Assembly: GCF_032062135.1 (NCBI RefSeq)
Contig: NC_092860.1
Span: forward strand, 71,438,668 to 71,502,667
Reading direction: 5' to 3'
Length of the DNA stretch: 64,000 nucleotides
From: Pyxicephalus adspersus
Lineage: Eukaryota > Chordata > Amphibia > Anura > Pyxicephalidae
The notes below the pieces were generated by a model. It was given only the letters and a program-made list of their open reading frames with translations, ran no database searches and was not told the origin of the DNA. This document shows, in pieces, positions 34,531-48,100 of this stretch; the stretch's first letter is position 1; each line of letters opens with the position of its first letter. A program made the translations under genes and the position numbers.

Positions 34531-35885
34531 TTTTCTTCTCCAATATTTAAACACTTAAAAGCTACCCAACCAAAAAGGCACCAAATGGGCCAGAAATAAC
34601 TGCTCTGGAACAGCGATTGTCACTTGTGCCCACAAAGGTACCACCTATAAGACATCAATCATCCAACCATCTGTTCTCTGTGGATAACTAAGTTTTAGAA
34701 CTTATCTATAAATTCTAAATCCTTTGGAACTTTAAGTGACCTGACAATATGTTATACCATTCAGAAATGTGAGACTTTAAAATACTATTTGTTCTTAATT
34801 AGGATAAGGTTTAGATTTGTGCCATTAGTAGTATCAATGTATTGAAGACTGTGTAGTGAGAATACAGAGAGAACTGACACAATACATAGGGAGAGAGTAG
34901 AGATATATAGTAAACTGTTTACTGATGAATTGCAGTGGGGTCTTTAATGCAAAGTTCACAATGCCTTATTTCACTCAAAAGCCCTTATAGGAGCTGCTAT
35001 CCTTGTCAATGAGGATCATTTTTATCTCTTGTTCAATCACCTTTTATGTAGTGGATGTTAATCCATTCTTTCAGTCTGATCTAATTAAAACTGTCCTGCT
35101 CCTTTCCAATTTAATACAGTGCTAACATCTGGCAGCTGATGCTGTAGCAATGGGTGGGAATTTAGGCAGACTGGAGTCTCCTGGTCTGTGAGGGTGGGCT
35201 GCATAGACTAGAAGTTAGATTTCCGCTGCTGGAAATGACCATTCCCCATCATCCACATTAGAATGAACAAGCACTGTGCACATGCTGTTTTGTTCTAAAT
35301 AGGGGAGAAAGAAGGAGAAGGTTGAACGAGGGGCACGCTGCTGCCCTCTCTTTCATAGGAAAGTTCAGTAGTCATCCCTGCTTGGTCATCTTTTTTTTTG
35401 TTGCAGGATAGATCAATGAAAGACATTGGGGGACTGCTATAAATGCTAGTTTATTGGCTGGGACAATCATTATCATTTGTCCTGGGCAACAGTTGTACAG
35501 TGAGTGTACATATCCTTAGGGCTCTTTTATACCCACAGTGTGAAACTGCATGGCTAGCAGCTCCTGGACGCACAGCAGCAGCAAACCACAATGTGGGTAA
35601 TAAGATTTGCACAAGCTTCAGCTGTATTGCAAACCTTCAAACAACAACCATGGTCCATTCTCTATGTTCTTATAAACTGGAAGAAAAGATCACACTGCCT
35701 TCTCAATGCTAAACATACCATAAAATTGTAAGATGACAGTTACATAACTATGCCTCCAATAAGTATTATTTAGGTTCAGTAGAGAACCCTAAATAGTTAG
35801 GTTAGGCAAAATGCATATAAATGAAATATTTCTTCTTTTTCTTGCCTGCAAACTGTCACCAGGTAGGAGAGTACTTTGGAACTGA
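34531..35885. other. Non-coding stretch, nothing recognised
   Basis: No coherent protein, terminal repeats or RNA genes were seen. Confidence 0.45.
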
Positions 35886-35889
35886 TTAA

Positions 35890-36998
35890 CCCCCCTAGCG
35901 GTATTCCCGAGTGTGACTCGGGGTGGAAAAAATTGCAAAAAGTGGTAATCCCGAGTCACACTCGGGGTACCTTTGAGGGTCCCTCTTACCTTATCCTCGC
36001 GCTCCAGCGGCGATCTCACGATCCCGCTGTGATGGTGGGGCGCTTCTCCGTCGGGGGGCGTGGCCGGGCGGGAAATTTAAAAGCAGATTAAGGAGTAATC
36101 TGCTTTTAAATACCGCCCGGGTCCCCACCACCCCGATGCACGCATCTGCAGTTAGATGGGATGCATCATGCAGGATTTCTGCTTGGTGCATCGCATCTAA
36201 CTGCAGATGCGATCACCAATAGTAAATCCAGAGGGTAATGCCAGCGGAGATTTCCCACTGAGCTGATCTCACCCTCCGGGAGTAGGGGATGATGTCCCCG
36301 CTGCTCACTCTCCTGCTCGCATCACCCGGAGATCAGCCTCCGGGAGATGCGAGCAGGGGAATGAAGTAGGGCGGGGACATCCCCACCGCATCACCCGGCA
36401 AGATGTGTGACATCTTCCGGGTGATGCGGAGTGATGGATTGTGGGGGCGGGAAATTTAAAAGCAGATTACTATGTAATCTGCTTTAAAATTTTTTTTTTA
36501 AAGTAAAAACACATCAAAACATATAATAAAAGTATAAATACACATTGTAGTGCACCAAGCATCATTGCCCAGTGCCCTAATTTACATTTTGCACGCTATT
36601 AGCCCTGACCTTGATCTGACCTTTTAATGACTCTTTGATCACTTCCTGAATTGAAGTAAATTTTTTTTTTCTAAAATCTGCATATAATTTATATTATTAT
36701 TTATCAATAATATTGCACCCTTGTTTGGAAAATTTCAGAAGGAAATTTTTGATAACATTTTTTTTTTTTGGATAAATTACATTGTTTTGGGTTAATATTT
36801 CATTATTTTTTATAATAATGATTTATAATTATGTATTATTTTATAATTTATGATTCTAATATAATAAATAAATATAATAATTATACCTGGGAGGTAATCC
36901 TAAGAATTACAGGCCCACAATATAAACAAAAATTTCTACGCAAAAAAAATAGGATCACTTTTTGCATCAAAAAATGACAAAATTAGAACGCTAGGGGG
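35890..36998. mobile_element. TTAA-flanked non-autonomous DNA transposon (piggyBac/Kolobok-like target)
   Basis: Ends CCCCCCTAGCG and CGCTAGGGGG are inverted repeats, with TTAA on both sides (35886-35889, 36999-37002). The left 600 bp are GC-rich and packed with palindromes: the GAGTGTGACTCGGG pair at 35908-35966, AAAGCAGATTA arms at 36079-36107 and 36458-36485, and ATCTGCAGTTAGATG with its complement at 36143-36211. The right 450 bp are AT-rich. No ORF. The right end recurs at 4530-4752. Confidence 0.75.
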
Positions 36999-37193
36999 TT
37001 AAAAAAAAAAAGCCCATCAATATTCAAGATGGATTACTGGCAGGTAGTGGACAGCAGGGTTCCTTCCACAACGTGAGATAGCCATTAATAGAACAACCAG
37101 CACACTTACGTCAAAGTCACTGGAAAGCTTTACTGGACAAGCTAAGATAACAGCTTGTCCTCCACTGACATGTTTCAGTTGATTCAGGCCTTA

Positions 37194-37616
37194 AGCTACA
37201 TACACACTTCCAATTATTATCGTTGGAAAACGAACGACGAACGTTCATGCACGATATATATGAACGATCGTATAGCACCGATCCTGCACATAGAGTTAAC
37301 GACACGATCGTTCGTAGATATTGTACACACAATAGATACGATCGTTTGAGCGATAGAGGAACTATGTGCACGACAGGAAAGTGACGGACGTTCGTTCATC
37401 ACGCATGCTCTGAACATGGACGATCAACGAACGACCGTACACACGAACGATGTTCAACGATCGTTGTCCAATCCGATCCGTCGGTCCGGTCGTTCGTTTC
37501 CAGCGACTTTCCTCGTTCGTCGGCGTCGTTGGTTACTTTTTTACGAACGATTTTTTGCCCAATCGATCGTTCGTCATTCGATTGGAACGATAAAAATTGG
37601 AAGTGTGTACGCACCT
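37194..37616. mobile_element. TWA-target palindromic MITE, copy 3
   Basis: Starts AGCTACATACACACTTCCAA and ends GTGTGTACGCACCT, flanked by TTA on both sides (37191-37193, 37617-37619). It has the same size and inside as copy 1 in opposite orientation. Confidence 0.8.
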
Positions 37617-37619
37617 TTA

Positions 37620-38969
37620 GTCCTAGCTGTAGGAAAGCAAACACTTTGCTATATAATTGTACAAGCTAAAAAGAAAAACATAAAAACAGACGAAAAAACA
37701 ATTTACGTTAGTTATCACATATGCCAGCATTTACAGAATAAAATTGTTGCAATAAGAAAAAAAAAAAAAAAAAAAATTTACCAATTGGTGAACTTAGTCC
37801 CAAACATACGAAAAAAACTAATTGGACCTAATAAAACCCATGGGCACAATGCAGATATATACAATATAAAGATAAATAAAAAAAACACAGCAAACAAAAA
37901 ATACAGCATATTTTTTTGTCTAATCTTTAATTTTAAATTAGTGGCATATGGGTCTGGAGTGTAAAAATCCTAAATGCCTCACAGAGAAGTAAATTGTGGA
38001 GCAAATCTCCCCCTGTATCAGAGGTAACTACTTTCCCAACAGCAAAGTAAAAAAACTCATGTCACCCTTGAGCACTGCCTGAAAAGGTTTGTTATTGGAC
38101 TTTTGGGTAGTGGTGTTTTGCATTTCTCAGCCTAAGAAGTCTGCAAATACATCCTACATAGTGTAATCGACATTCTAAACAAGATATAACATGGATTATG
38201 TTAAATTTGTTATAGTTGAGAAACTATTGAAAAGGAGATTCTTCCTTAGTGATAAGTTACTGGATTCTTTTTGTAACTTACGATATAAAAAACTGTTTTC
38301 ATGTACAGGTGAAAATTCCTCTCTTTAATGCATTTTCCTTATCTCAATAATACTTTCACACAAACTAGTACCTTTTTTGTCAGACAGTCACTGCAGTGCT
38401 AAATTAGTGGTGAGCTGAGAAAAGCCCATTTATATTCTTGTTACATGAAGCACTTCAGTCTAATATAAGCAACTTGGCTTTGATTAATAAGATTGTGACA
38501 TTAAAAAGCACAACAGTGTTATACCAAATAAGACAAAATCAAACACATGAAACTTGGAATCATGTATAAATATTATTTACAGTAACCACATAAAATATGC
38601 AAGAGTCAAGACCCTAGTTAATATCTAGAGCAGTTATATTACACTCTTTAGTTGAAATGTTATTTTTTTGTTTTTAATTCATGATTCATTGTCTTTATGG
38701 TCATTTAAAAAAGTAAGCAATTCCTGCAGACAAAAACTCCGTATACAAAAAGGTTGACAAAACTTGATTTTAGATTGCAAAATGTATAAAAAAAGGATAA
38801 TACCTATGTCATGGTGACACATGCCACAGGAAGGTGAATTGTTATTGAAGGTCAGATTTGCCCCTTTAGAGCATGTCTGAAACTTTATCTCAAGTCAGCT
38901 TTTAGAAAAAGAAAAGAAAAGTGCAAATCTATAATTCTGATTTCTTGACATTTTTTTTTCTATATGCCA
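37620..38969. other. AT-rich stretch downstream of ANKLE1, includes its unmarked 3' UTR
   Basis: Contains an A22 run near 37758-37778. The part adjoining 38970 must include the ANKLE1 3' UTR, but the cleavage site cannot be placed. No other gene seen. Confidence 0.45.
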
Positions 38970-39142
38970 TCATGGTCCTGTCCGTATATCTGGAGGTCGC
39001 AGCTGGCGCTCCCCTTCAGCCAAGAAGATCTGCATTGCTCTGTGAAGCATGTGCACTCCCAAACGCCGTCGGTGGGTGGGTGTCCAATTCTGTGTTTGTC
39101 CATAATAGACACCCTTTTTTTGATTGGTTAGCATTTTAAGAC
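38970..39142 (-). CDS. ANKLE1: ANKLE1 coding exon 9, C-terminus and stop
   Basis: Acceptor CTTTAG ends at 39143. It encodes LKMLTNQKKGVYYG, THRRRLGVHMLHRA and FLAEGERQLRPPDIRTGP, ending in TGA at 38972-38970. The LTNQKKG Asn (about residue 1098) is the conserved asparagine of GIY-YIG nucleases, and the last 30 residues are very close to mammalian ANKLE1. An ATTAAA hexamer lies about 300 nt downstream on this strand (38678-38673), but I do not call the poly(A) site. Confidence 0.97.
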
Positions 39143-42100
39143 CTAAAGGAAAAAAAAACAATTATGTCTTTAAACTGATATGCTATGAATCTCAGTTAAA
39201 GAGACGGTCACCTAAAGAGTGCTGACGCAAGTGTAGTCACCCAAAGATTTATGCACAAACTTTTGGAATCCTCTGGATTGCTGGGTTTAGGAGACACTGA
39301 TGACAGACTGATGTCAGTCAGATGAGCACCCAGTGACAAAAGTTTATGATTGACCAGAGCAGTGTACTAAATAGATTTAAAGTTTGAAAACTAAAATTGC
39401 AGATAAAAGCACAAACAAATCATGTTTTTTTTTTTAAATGCCTACTTCCAATATCCCATAAAAGATTTTGTATTCTTTTGAATTGTGCATTTGAACTTGC
39501 TGAAATGTAAGACTACTCCAGGAAGTCCATTTCCTAGCACAGACTATTATTTTTCTGGTATTATTTAATTAGTCTTTGCACTGCCCCATCACCTTTAACA
39601 CCTATTGTATAGCAGTTGGGGGAGGAGGGAAGGGAAAGTTACACCACAGGGTGTCAGTGCTGAGTCTGCTGACATCACACCCAAGATGGCATTTTAAGAT
39701 CTCTAAAAGGGAGGGTTTTACAGGAAAAACGTGTATAATTATTATACATATCTTGTTATGTGAAGACTTTGGCTGAACTGGAGTCTTCTGATTTAAAATA
39801 AATTTGCACCCTGTTTCTATGACAGCAGAGAAATAAAAATAAAAAAACAAAACACTGCAGTCAGTGAAAATTAAGTGATTTTCACAAGTTACCTTTAACC
39901 ATAAATTCAAAACCTGTCAGTTGAATTCATATTGCTTGTCTTTGTCTGTTAAGACAGTGATACGTGTTTAAGGTGAAGGTGTGGCAATCCTGGGAAAAAA
40001 ACTGTTTTAATGGAATCCCTGAAAAAAACTTATGGAACCTTTCTATAGTTATTATATCCAAAAAAATCACAGTACATTAGTGTAGTGGTCAGTGGAAAGA
40101 ATGCCTCATACATTGCAGGCCAGTGGAAAGAATGTCACCCTAACCATAAAAAACATTGGCATTTTTTAAATTGACCTAAAGGCACAAATTGCTTATTGCT
40201 TAAGATAATGTCAATACAGTGCCTGACTGCACGCAGTATGATACAAACATGATCTTACCAATTGCATCCACCATGCAGGCTTCCCTTGTGTATGCTTCTA
40301 CTGGGATTGTGTTCTGAAAACAATGAAGGGACAGCACACCCTGACCACTTCTCCAGATGTCTACAATATGCTGCACTTTAGGACAAGGCTAAAAAGATTA
40401 AAACATTTTTAAAAAAGGTATTTAAAATCATGAAAACAATAAAAAAGTCACTAATCATTCTTTGCTTCAGTACACCTTTGGTTTGAAGTGTACAACAGAA
40501 CAAAGGCTATGATACTATTGCTCCCTGCCTATTTAAACATCTATTACAGCGTTTAGGCAAAAAGGGCAAACCATACCATACAATGCCTAATAAGGTTAGA
40601 CTTTGTGTCAATTTAAAATAGGGGAAATTGGTTGGATTGCCATAATTATGTATTTAGTAGCATACATGGTCTTCATAGATGTGAATAGCTGTGCACACAC
40701 TTTTAAATATGACAATCAGTTACTTAATTTAAGTGATTTGAGGTTTTGATTGACACTTCAGTATAAATAAGATATGGTGTGTGAAGCACAGATTGTCCCC
40801 ATACAACATGGGATCACACTTTTATAAAAGTAGTCATCACATTTTAAAAAGTTGTGAACAAAGAAGTGCTGATCAGTATTTTGACAGCTACCTCTTTATA
40901 AAGGGTCCATTGGATATGCACATGTTTTGAGCCTTGATTCAACTCACTTGAATGATATCCAGGATCATATTTGTATGAATCACAATAGGCACTGTACTTC
41001 GAGGTTCTGGCAACCCAAACATAATTTAAACAGGCCATGTATAGCCACACAACTGTCTTTTGCTGACCTCCAGCCAATATTTTTTGTACAGGAAGCATGA
41101 AACACACAGTAAAGAGCTCTTCAATGACATTATAGCCAAAACATTGTAGGTCAAATGGTTTCGTTGAAGGTATAGAGTACTGTGGAACAGATATTTGTTA
41201 TACTTCTGCTGTGTGTGTGTCCTTTTTCATTGTATGACACATACGGTTACAATACAAACATGACTTTCTAGGTGACCTGCTGTGCCTTCGGCAATGAAGG
41301 TTTATAAATCATTTTCCTAACCAAGTTATTGCTTAACAGGTAATTTTCTTATGACAGGAAAAAATTTGCAGTACCTGTTTGATGCTACCCTTATAATGTG
41401 TCAGAGACTCATACAAATGACAATATGGACGGGCTCTTTTTCCTTTGCCCACATAAAACACTGCTTGGACAAACGTACGTAAGCACTGTGGAAAGGATAA
41501 GGTATGACAGCGGGATGGAAGGTTCTGGGTCACCCTAAAGAGTATAAAAGAAACATAATATTTTTAAATATTGATATGATGTTCATACAAACTGAAATCA
41601 TAAAATGGTTCTAGAGATTTAAATCTTTATTACAGTTAGGCCAAGGTCAAGGCTACTACTTTAATTTTAAACAATTATAAATGCCCATAAAGCTTTTGTA
41701 GTTTTGAGTTAAGATTTTATAAATAACATTTTAAAACAATATTCTGTGGAGAATAAAGAATAAAAAAAATAGGTGAAAAGACCCCCCAAATGCCTATTTA
41801 TGTCAATGGGGTGTTTGGATCATTTATAGGTGTGTTTCAAGCGTTTAAGGTTAAAAACTGGGGAAACAATCACAAACACAGACTACAAACACAGGTTGAA
41901 AAGAAAAAAAAAAAGTTTCTAAATTTAATCAAAAGACAAAATAAAACCAAACACGGTAAACAGAACCTGAAAGATATTGAAGCATTTAGGTGAAAAAAAA
42001 AAACTTGTTTGTATAGTTAGACTCAGGTGAAAGGTTAGATCCTCTGCAGTTTTTAATGCAGTGTGATGGTTGGGTTGCAGTAAAATGGAAGACCTTGGAC

Positions 42101-45100
42101 TGGATTGCTGTTTAGGTAACATTTTCCTGTATGGGCACATAATATTGGCCACCCATGACATTTTGTGGCCAATAGGAAATGGGCTGCATCACAACTAAGT
42201 TGTAATCAAAGTCCCGGTTTTAGACTACCCAGGTATTTTGAGATCCTAGTGTGTAGGTACATACTGTAGATGTGAATCCTACCTGAAACAGTATCGAGCT
42301 TACCTTGGCTTACAGATGTATTTTAAGAAAAGTTGAGATCAATATACATTCATTAGGCATGAATGCACATAATGTCAATCCAGATGTACATTGAAAAGTT
42401 TAAAACCAAAGAAGAACACCTCATGTTACCTGGGATCCAGCAGCAAGTAGTTGAAGCTAGATTTAAGGACACCTTCTCTCCACTTTTTTGTCTTGTCTGG
42501 TTGGTCAAACTCTTGTGAAAGCAACTCCTCATCATGGTTACAGTCCGGGATGTTATATGTACGCAGAGCTAAAGACAGCTCTGGGCTATATTCAAGGGAT
42601 AGACCTAATATAGAAATATATTTTGCGTTTATTAAAGCATAAAAGAAAAAACAAAAAGCCGATTTACAAGGCTGGAAGTGTAAAAACCCTGATAGATAGG
42701 TTATCTGTCTGTCCCTGCTGGGGAGAATTAACCTCTGCCCACAATTCATCTACAGTACAGGAAGTAAAAGGAAATCTCAATGGATTAACAAATATCATAA
42801 ATCAACCAATATTGCTCAGTAAATGCATTTAATAGTAAAACACACAGATGCGATGTTTTTTAGCCCCAGAAAAATCTCTTTATCAAAGCAACAGTACATT
42901 TTTTGCTTAAAAACATCACATCTGTTTGTGTGCCTAGTAAAAGAACTGTGAAAAACTGGTATTTTGACAATGGATGAAAACCAATTGGTAAGGCAAAAGT
43001 ACAAATAATTTGGTCTCCTCAGAACCAGATCTGTGCACTGTTTTAAAGTGTACTGACTTCTGCCATTTTTCTGGTACCCCAATCAGTCAAGCAGTTAGTG
43101 CCCCTTTTTTTATATAGATATATTTTAATGTATTAACAAGGTTCATGTATGTTTTCTATATTAAAATTAAAAAAAAATTGTATTATGTATAACCTGTGAT
43201 GTTTTTTGTATGGATGAAGCTGTGTTGTAAGGCAGACAAACAATACTAAAATAAGTATTATGCCATAGTCAAGTCATCCATGTATCAGTGATTTTGGTGG
43301 CCTTTATTATGTACAAACCTTTTACAGAATGCCACAAACAAGCAGTATAGGATGAAGGGCTTTTATGCTTAACATTTAATTTAACGAAGTCACACCTAGA
43401 TTGCTGCTTTGACATAATAAATATTTCAGTAAAATAATAAATAATATATTCCTACCTACTGGGCCACTTGTTGCTTGCTCCTTTAAACGCTTGTCCAATA
43501 GCAAAATGCAGACCTTCCTTGTCTTGCTGTTAACTTGTCCAGGATCCTCTCCTAGTCCTCTCAGACGTCTGGCTATTTCATCATTGGATAGTCTGTAGAG
43601 TTCCACTGCTACTCGACTAGGAGTGGATGCTGGGGAGTCTTTTTTAATTTTTTCCTTTAAAGTGCTATAATTTTTCCAGTCATATACAATGGTATCTTCT
43701 GAAGCGTCAGAGATGTTGCTTGACGACTGATCAATACATGGTAAATGTTTCTCAACAAGGGCATGCCCTTTTTCATTGTCCACATATAAATACTCCACTG
43801 GTTCAAAATTACTTACATTTACTGGGCGACCGCCTGGTGATAAATTTACTTCCTCCCTAACAGGATCAGGTAGAGTAGTCAGCTTTATCCCAGTTTCATC
43901 GGCCTTTGGTACACAAGAAAGTCTACTGAAGCTGTAACGTGGAGCTTTATTCAAAGCAGTTTCTTCATTTATCGTACTATGAAAAAATGACTGACTCTGT
44001 AAAGCTGCAGGCAAAGCTTTTTCTAGTTTGTTAGAATCCAATACTGCTTCTGCACTGCTCTCAGTGTCGCCATCCTCTGTAAGCCAGACACTTTCAGATA
44101 TTTTGCTTTCTAAATAAGGGTCTGTAGAGGTTTTCTTTAACAGTGGTGTAGATTTTACCTCCGTTTCTGATGATGACAAGTCATCTGTAAGGAAATTGCT
44201 GATGCTGACAGTTGTTTCAGGCTCAGAAACATTACTTGTGAGATTCTTAGGTGTTTGAACTAAGCAGGTATTTTGTTTTACACAAGCCTGCATAGTGGGC
44301 TCATCCTCAAATAACAAGCCATTGCAGCTAAAGTTCTTTCTAACCTCTACTGGAGACAATGTTGGATCTGAACATCTATCTGGGCTTCTAAGCCTCATGC
44401 CTCTTTTAGGCATTTCCAATGAATCATCAAAAAGAGAGGAATCCCCATGACGAGTTTTAGAAGTAAGAAGTCTGCTTTTTGTGCGCTCAGTAAAAAAGCA
44501 AGGACTTTTTTCCTCACTCAGGGTGGATGATACAGGATGAACCACCTTAGTTGCCAGCATCATTTTCTTTAAATCAGCATCTAATTCTTTAATTTCACAT
44601 TCACCTGAGTCTACAATTAGTGTGTCTGAAGGGGTATTCAAACATGTTGAACTTATATTTTTTAAGTTTTGGCCAATAGGTGGACTTTTTTCACCAGTAA
44701 TGGGAACAGTGCTAGAACACGATGATTCAACCCTTGGCTCTGAACAACCTGGCAAAGAGTAATTACCCTGTTCCAAGTTTGACCTACATCCCTTAGCTGA
44801 AAGCATTAGGTTCCTTAATCGAGTTCTCAAATCTTGACTGTGATTTTCATAAGCATTAGTGTCAACTTCAGGTAAAGTTAGAGGTTGTGAATTGCACAGT
44901 CTATGTGTAGTTCTGGCAGGTTTGTTTTCTTGACTATTTGACACCATATTCTGACCCGCATTAGTTGTTTCTACAGTGTCCACAGCTCCTACCAGTGAAC
45001 CTTCTACATGCAGGATACTACATACATTTAAATTTGTTTTTACAACCCCACTATTTTCACTACAAACTTTATTGCGATTTGAATCTAGTAAGGACTTGCA

Positions 45101-48100
45101 ATATTTATCTGAAACTAGCTTTTCCTTTGCAATAGTGACAGAATTCTCCATAAGAGTGTCAAAACCATCACTAAAACAGCTCGTATACATGCTGCTGGAA
45201 CTAACGTCCTGGTTTACTTCATCTACAAACATATTAGTTTTTGGTAACACTAAAGTCTTTTCCATGTCATTGTCATTATGACTCCTGCTGTATGTGTAAA
45301 CGTGATCTGGAGAAGTCACATCTAATCCTTCCCATTCTTTCAAAATGAACTGTGATTCTGTTAACTTGCTTGAATGTTCCAAGCGAATGTTCCAACCTTC
45401 TGATGAATTTATATTTTCAGATGTATGTGTCTTATTGCCCTCCGCCATTTTTGCAGAATATGAATACAAGCAGTCTTTTTTACAATGTTGATTTTGTAGG
45501 GTCAAAACAGAGCATTCAGTTTCTGAATCATCCAGCTTCAGATCACTGGTATTGTTGGTTGTTTTGTCATTCTGCTGCAACTCACAACTTTCCAAACCAG
45601 CAAATTTATGTTCATAGCTTCTTGATCTACTCCTAAAATCAAAGGCTGGCAATTCTATTTGACTTGTTAAAACAGCATCATTTGCACCCTTTCCTGTGGT
45701 TCCATTTTTGGAGGCAGATACAAAAGGAGAGAATTTGGTGCTGGAACAAGGAGACGCTTCATAGGCTGATTCAAGGAGCAAAGTAATGCTACTCATTTCA
45801 GGTATATCATCGGGTTCACAGGAGTTATTTTTGTAATAACCTGAGGAAATAAAATAAAGCAGATTATGAAATTTGTTTTCTATATATACTTAAATAAAAA
45901 AACATGAAAGACTTCTACACAATTGGTACCCACGATCTTGTTCAAATTCGCACAACCAGCTAAAATTTGCACTGGACTACACAAAAGGAAAAAAATGTCT
46001 TTTAAACACAATTTACCATGAATTTGGTCAGGGCAGATATCCTCATTTCTTTCATTATATTCCTGTATAGCAACAACACACCTTCTGTTCTTTTCCATCA
46101 ATGCTAAATCAAGTGCTGAATTCCCATCCTATACCAAGAATCATAGAAGAGTTAACAAAACAGAACTTTGTAACTGAATTAAAATTCTTTATATGGAAAG
46201 GTAAATTTGAAACACACCTGATCTTGAACATTGGGATCCCCACCTTTTCGTAGCAAGAACATAAGCGCCTTACAACAGCCCCAGGATGCAGCTACATGAA
46301 CTGGAGTAAGTTCCTCAATTGATCTGCAACAGAAGAGTAGTCTGAAATAAAAATCTGATGATCTTCATGGGTGAAGAATTAAAAATAAATAAATATTTGA
46401 ATTTTTTTACTGTATTATTTGGAAAATTATTTAACAATACTAAATAGATATGAAAACATGTATTAACCTAATTGCAAAGAAAAATAACGCAAAAGGCACA
46501 CACACTTGTTTACAGAAAATAAGTATTACTAAAGTACATTAGACTTTAAATTTACAGAAAAAAATTGACAGCATTACAGCAAATCAATTTTACTCCTCTA
46601 TATGGCATATTCAAGCTAAGACACTGCCATGCATTCCTCCACCTAGTCAGTCAGGGCAAAAGAATTCACACTGTCAGGCGAGCTGCTTGCCACCATGCAA
46701 AAACAACAAATCAAAACCTACAAATCAGCAATGTAGTCACAAAACAGGGCAGCTATTGTGGCTATGCAACATCTACACTGGCTTGCAAGATGTCAAGGTC
46801 ATGCCCAGAAAGGGTCTGTGGCCACTACAGCAGATTCTGCGCTACTAAAAATGCACTTTTAGCCTTGCAGAGACAGAATATCTCCCATTTCACAAAATCA
46901 TTTGTAGCATGCCCAACCTCCGCAATTTAACATTTTATATTACATACCCTGCCATTTTCAAACCCTCATTCATCCAATTCACAGGGATATTATGATCTTT
47001 CTTTTGAAGAAGAAAGAAGCAGGGGACTGATGCAGAAAGATGCTGCCAATGCTACATACCAAAAAGGGAAAACCTAAGATTGGAAAAGTTTTTTTTTCCA
47101 ACCTAAAGTGATTTACCCACCAAGAAAGGTCACAAAGTGTTTGCCTAACCCCACAAACAATACTTCTGGCCAAATCAGCAACTGCAATGCCCACATACAG
47201 CACAAAAGTATTGGCTAAATAAAATGTATTTGTGGTTCAAAATTACGTTTTTAGATACAGGAATTATTTGATGATTTGCTTGTAACTCAATTGGTAGTAA
47301 AAGATACCTGTAGATTCTGCCAGATATATAGGCTGCATCCAACATCTTTCCAGTGGCTGATAATGCCACACTACAGTTGCTATACCTAAAAAGTGTTGTA
47401 AGCCAAACATCTGACCTTCATTGCTAGACTTTGAGAATACATGCCCATAATACCTTATGTCAAGAAAGAACACCTTGCCCTCCTCTCAGCTATGTGCAAG
47501 GGAAGTGTATATCCACAACGGTCATTGGGGTGTCACAGGAACTGATAACACGCTCCATGCGCTTTACACACTGATGACCAAATAATATTTATTCTGCAAT
47601 AAAGGACCTGCATGGTTGTATTTTTTTCTAAAGTTTAGTTCTACTTTAAATATACCATTGAAAGTGTTTTGTTATATCTGTTTACCAGTGCCAGTGTCAT
47701 CCATCAAGCAAAGTTTTTTTTTTTTTGTGTACAAAATGTTTAAAAAAGAAAACAAGAAAATACACATTTATTTTCTCGCTATATGTTTTAAGCTAACATA
47801 CCACATTAACATTTTTAAGGTATATCTATTAGACATGTGCGGCTAGCAATGGATACATTAGATAAACTTTAATTCGTTGGCTTAGTGTGATAATCTGCTC
47901 AATGTAAATTTTATAGAAAATTAGCAGAGTAGAAGACACAACTGGGCTGATTTATTAAAGCTTTCCAAGGCTGGAGAGGATACACTTTCATCAGCAAACC
48001 TGGGTGTTCCAGCAAAACTGGAATGGATCAGGTTCAGGGTTCAAAACATATGCTAGCAAACAGTAAATGACTTTTAAAAATTAATTCCAAATTTACTGGA

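Noticed and set aside
37416..37964. 182-codon plus-strand frame at 37416
   Set aside because: It runs through the palindromic MITE and then an A-rich tract; the composition follows the repeat and no family features are present.
40844..41107. 87-codon minus-strand frame in ANKLE1 intron 7
   Set aside because: Exon 7 and exon 8 join in phase without it, it has no ANKLE1 similarity, and it lacks a fitting acceptor/donor pair.
44976..45636. Plus-strand frames at 44976-45281 and 45352-45636
   Set aside because: Antisense shadows of ANKLE1 exon 5.
46565..46930. 121-codon plus-strand frame in ANKLE1 intron 2
   Set aside because: No recognisable domain, opposite strand to the gene, and composition like surrounding intron DNA.
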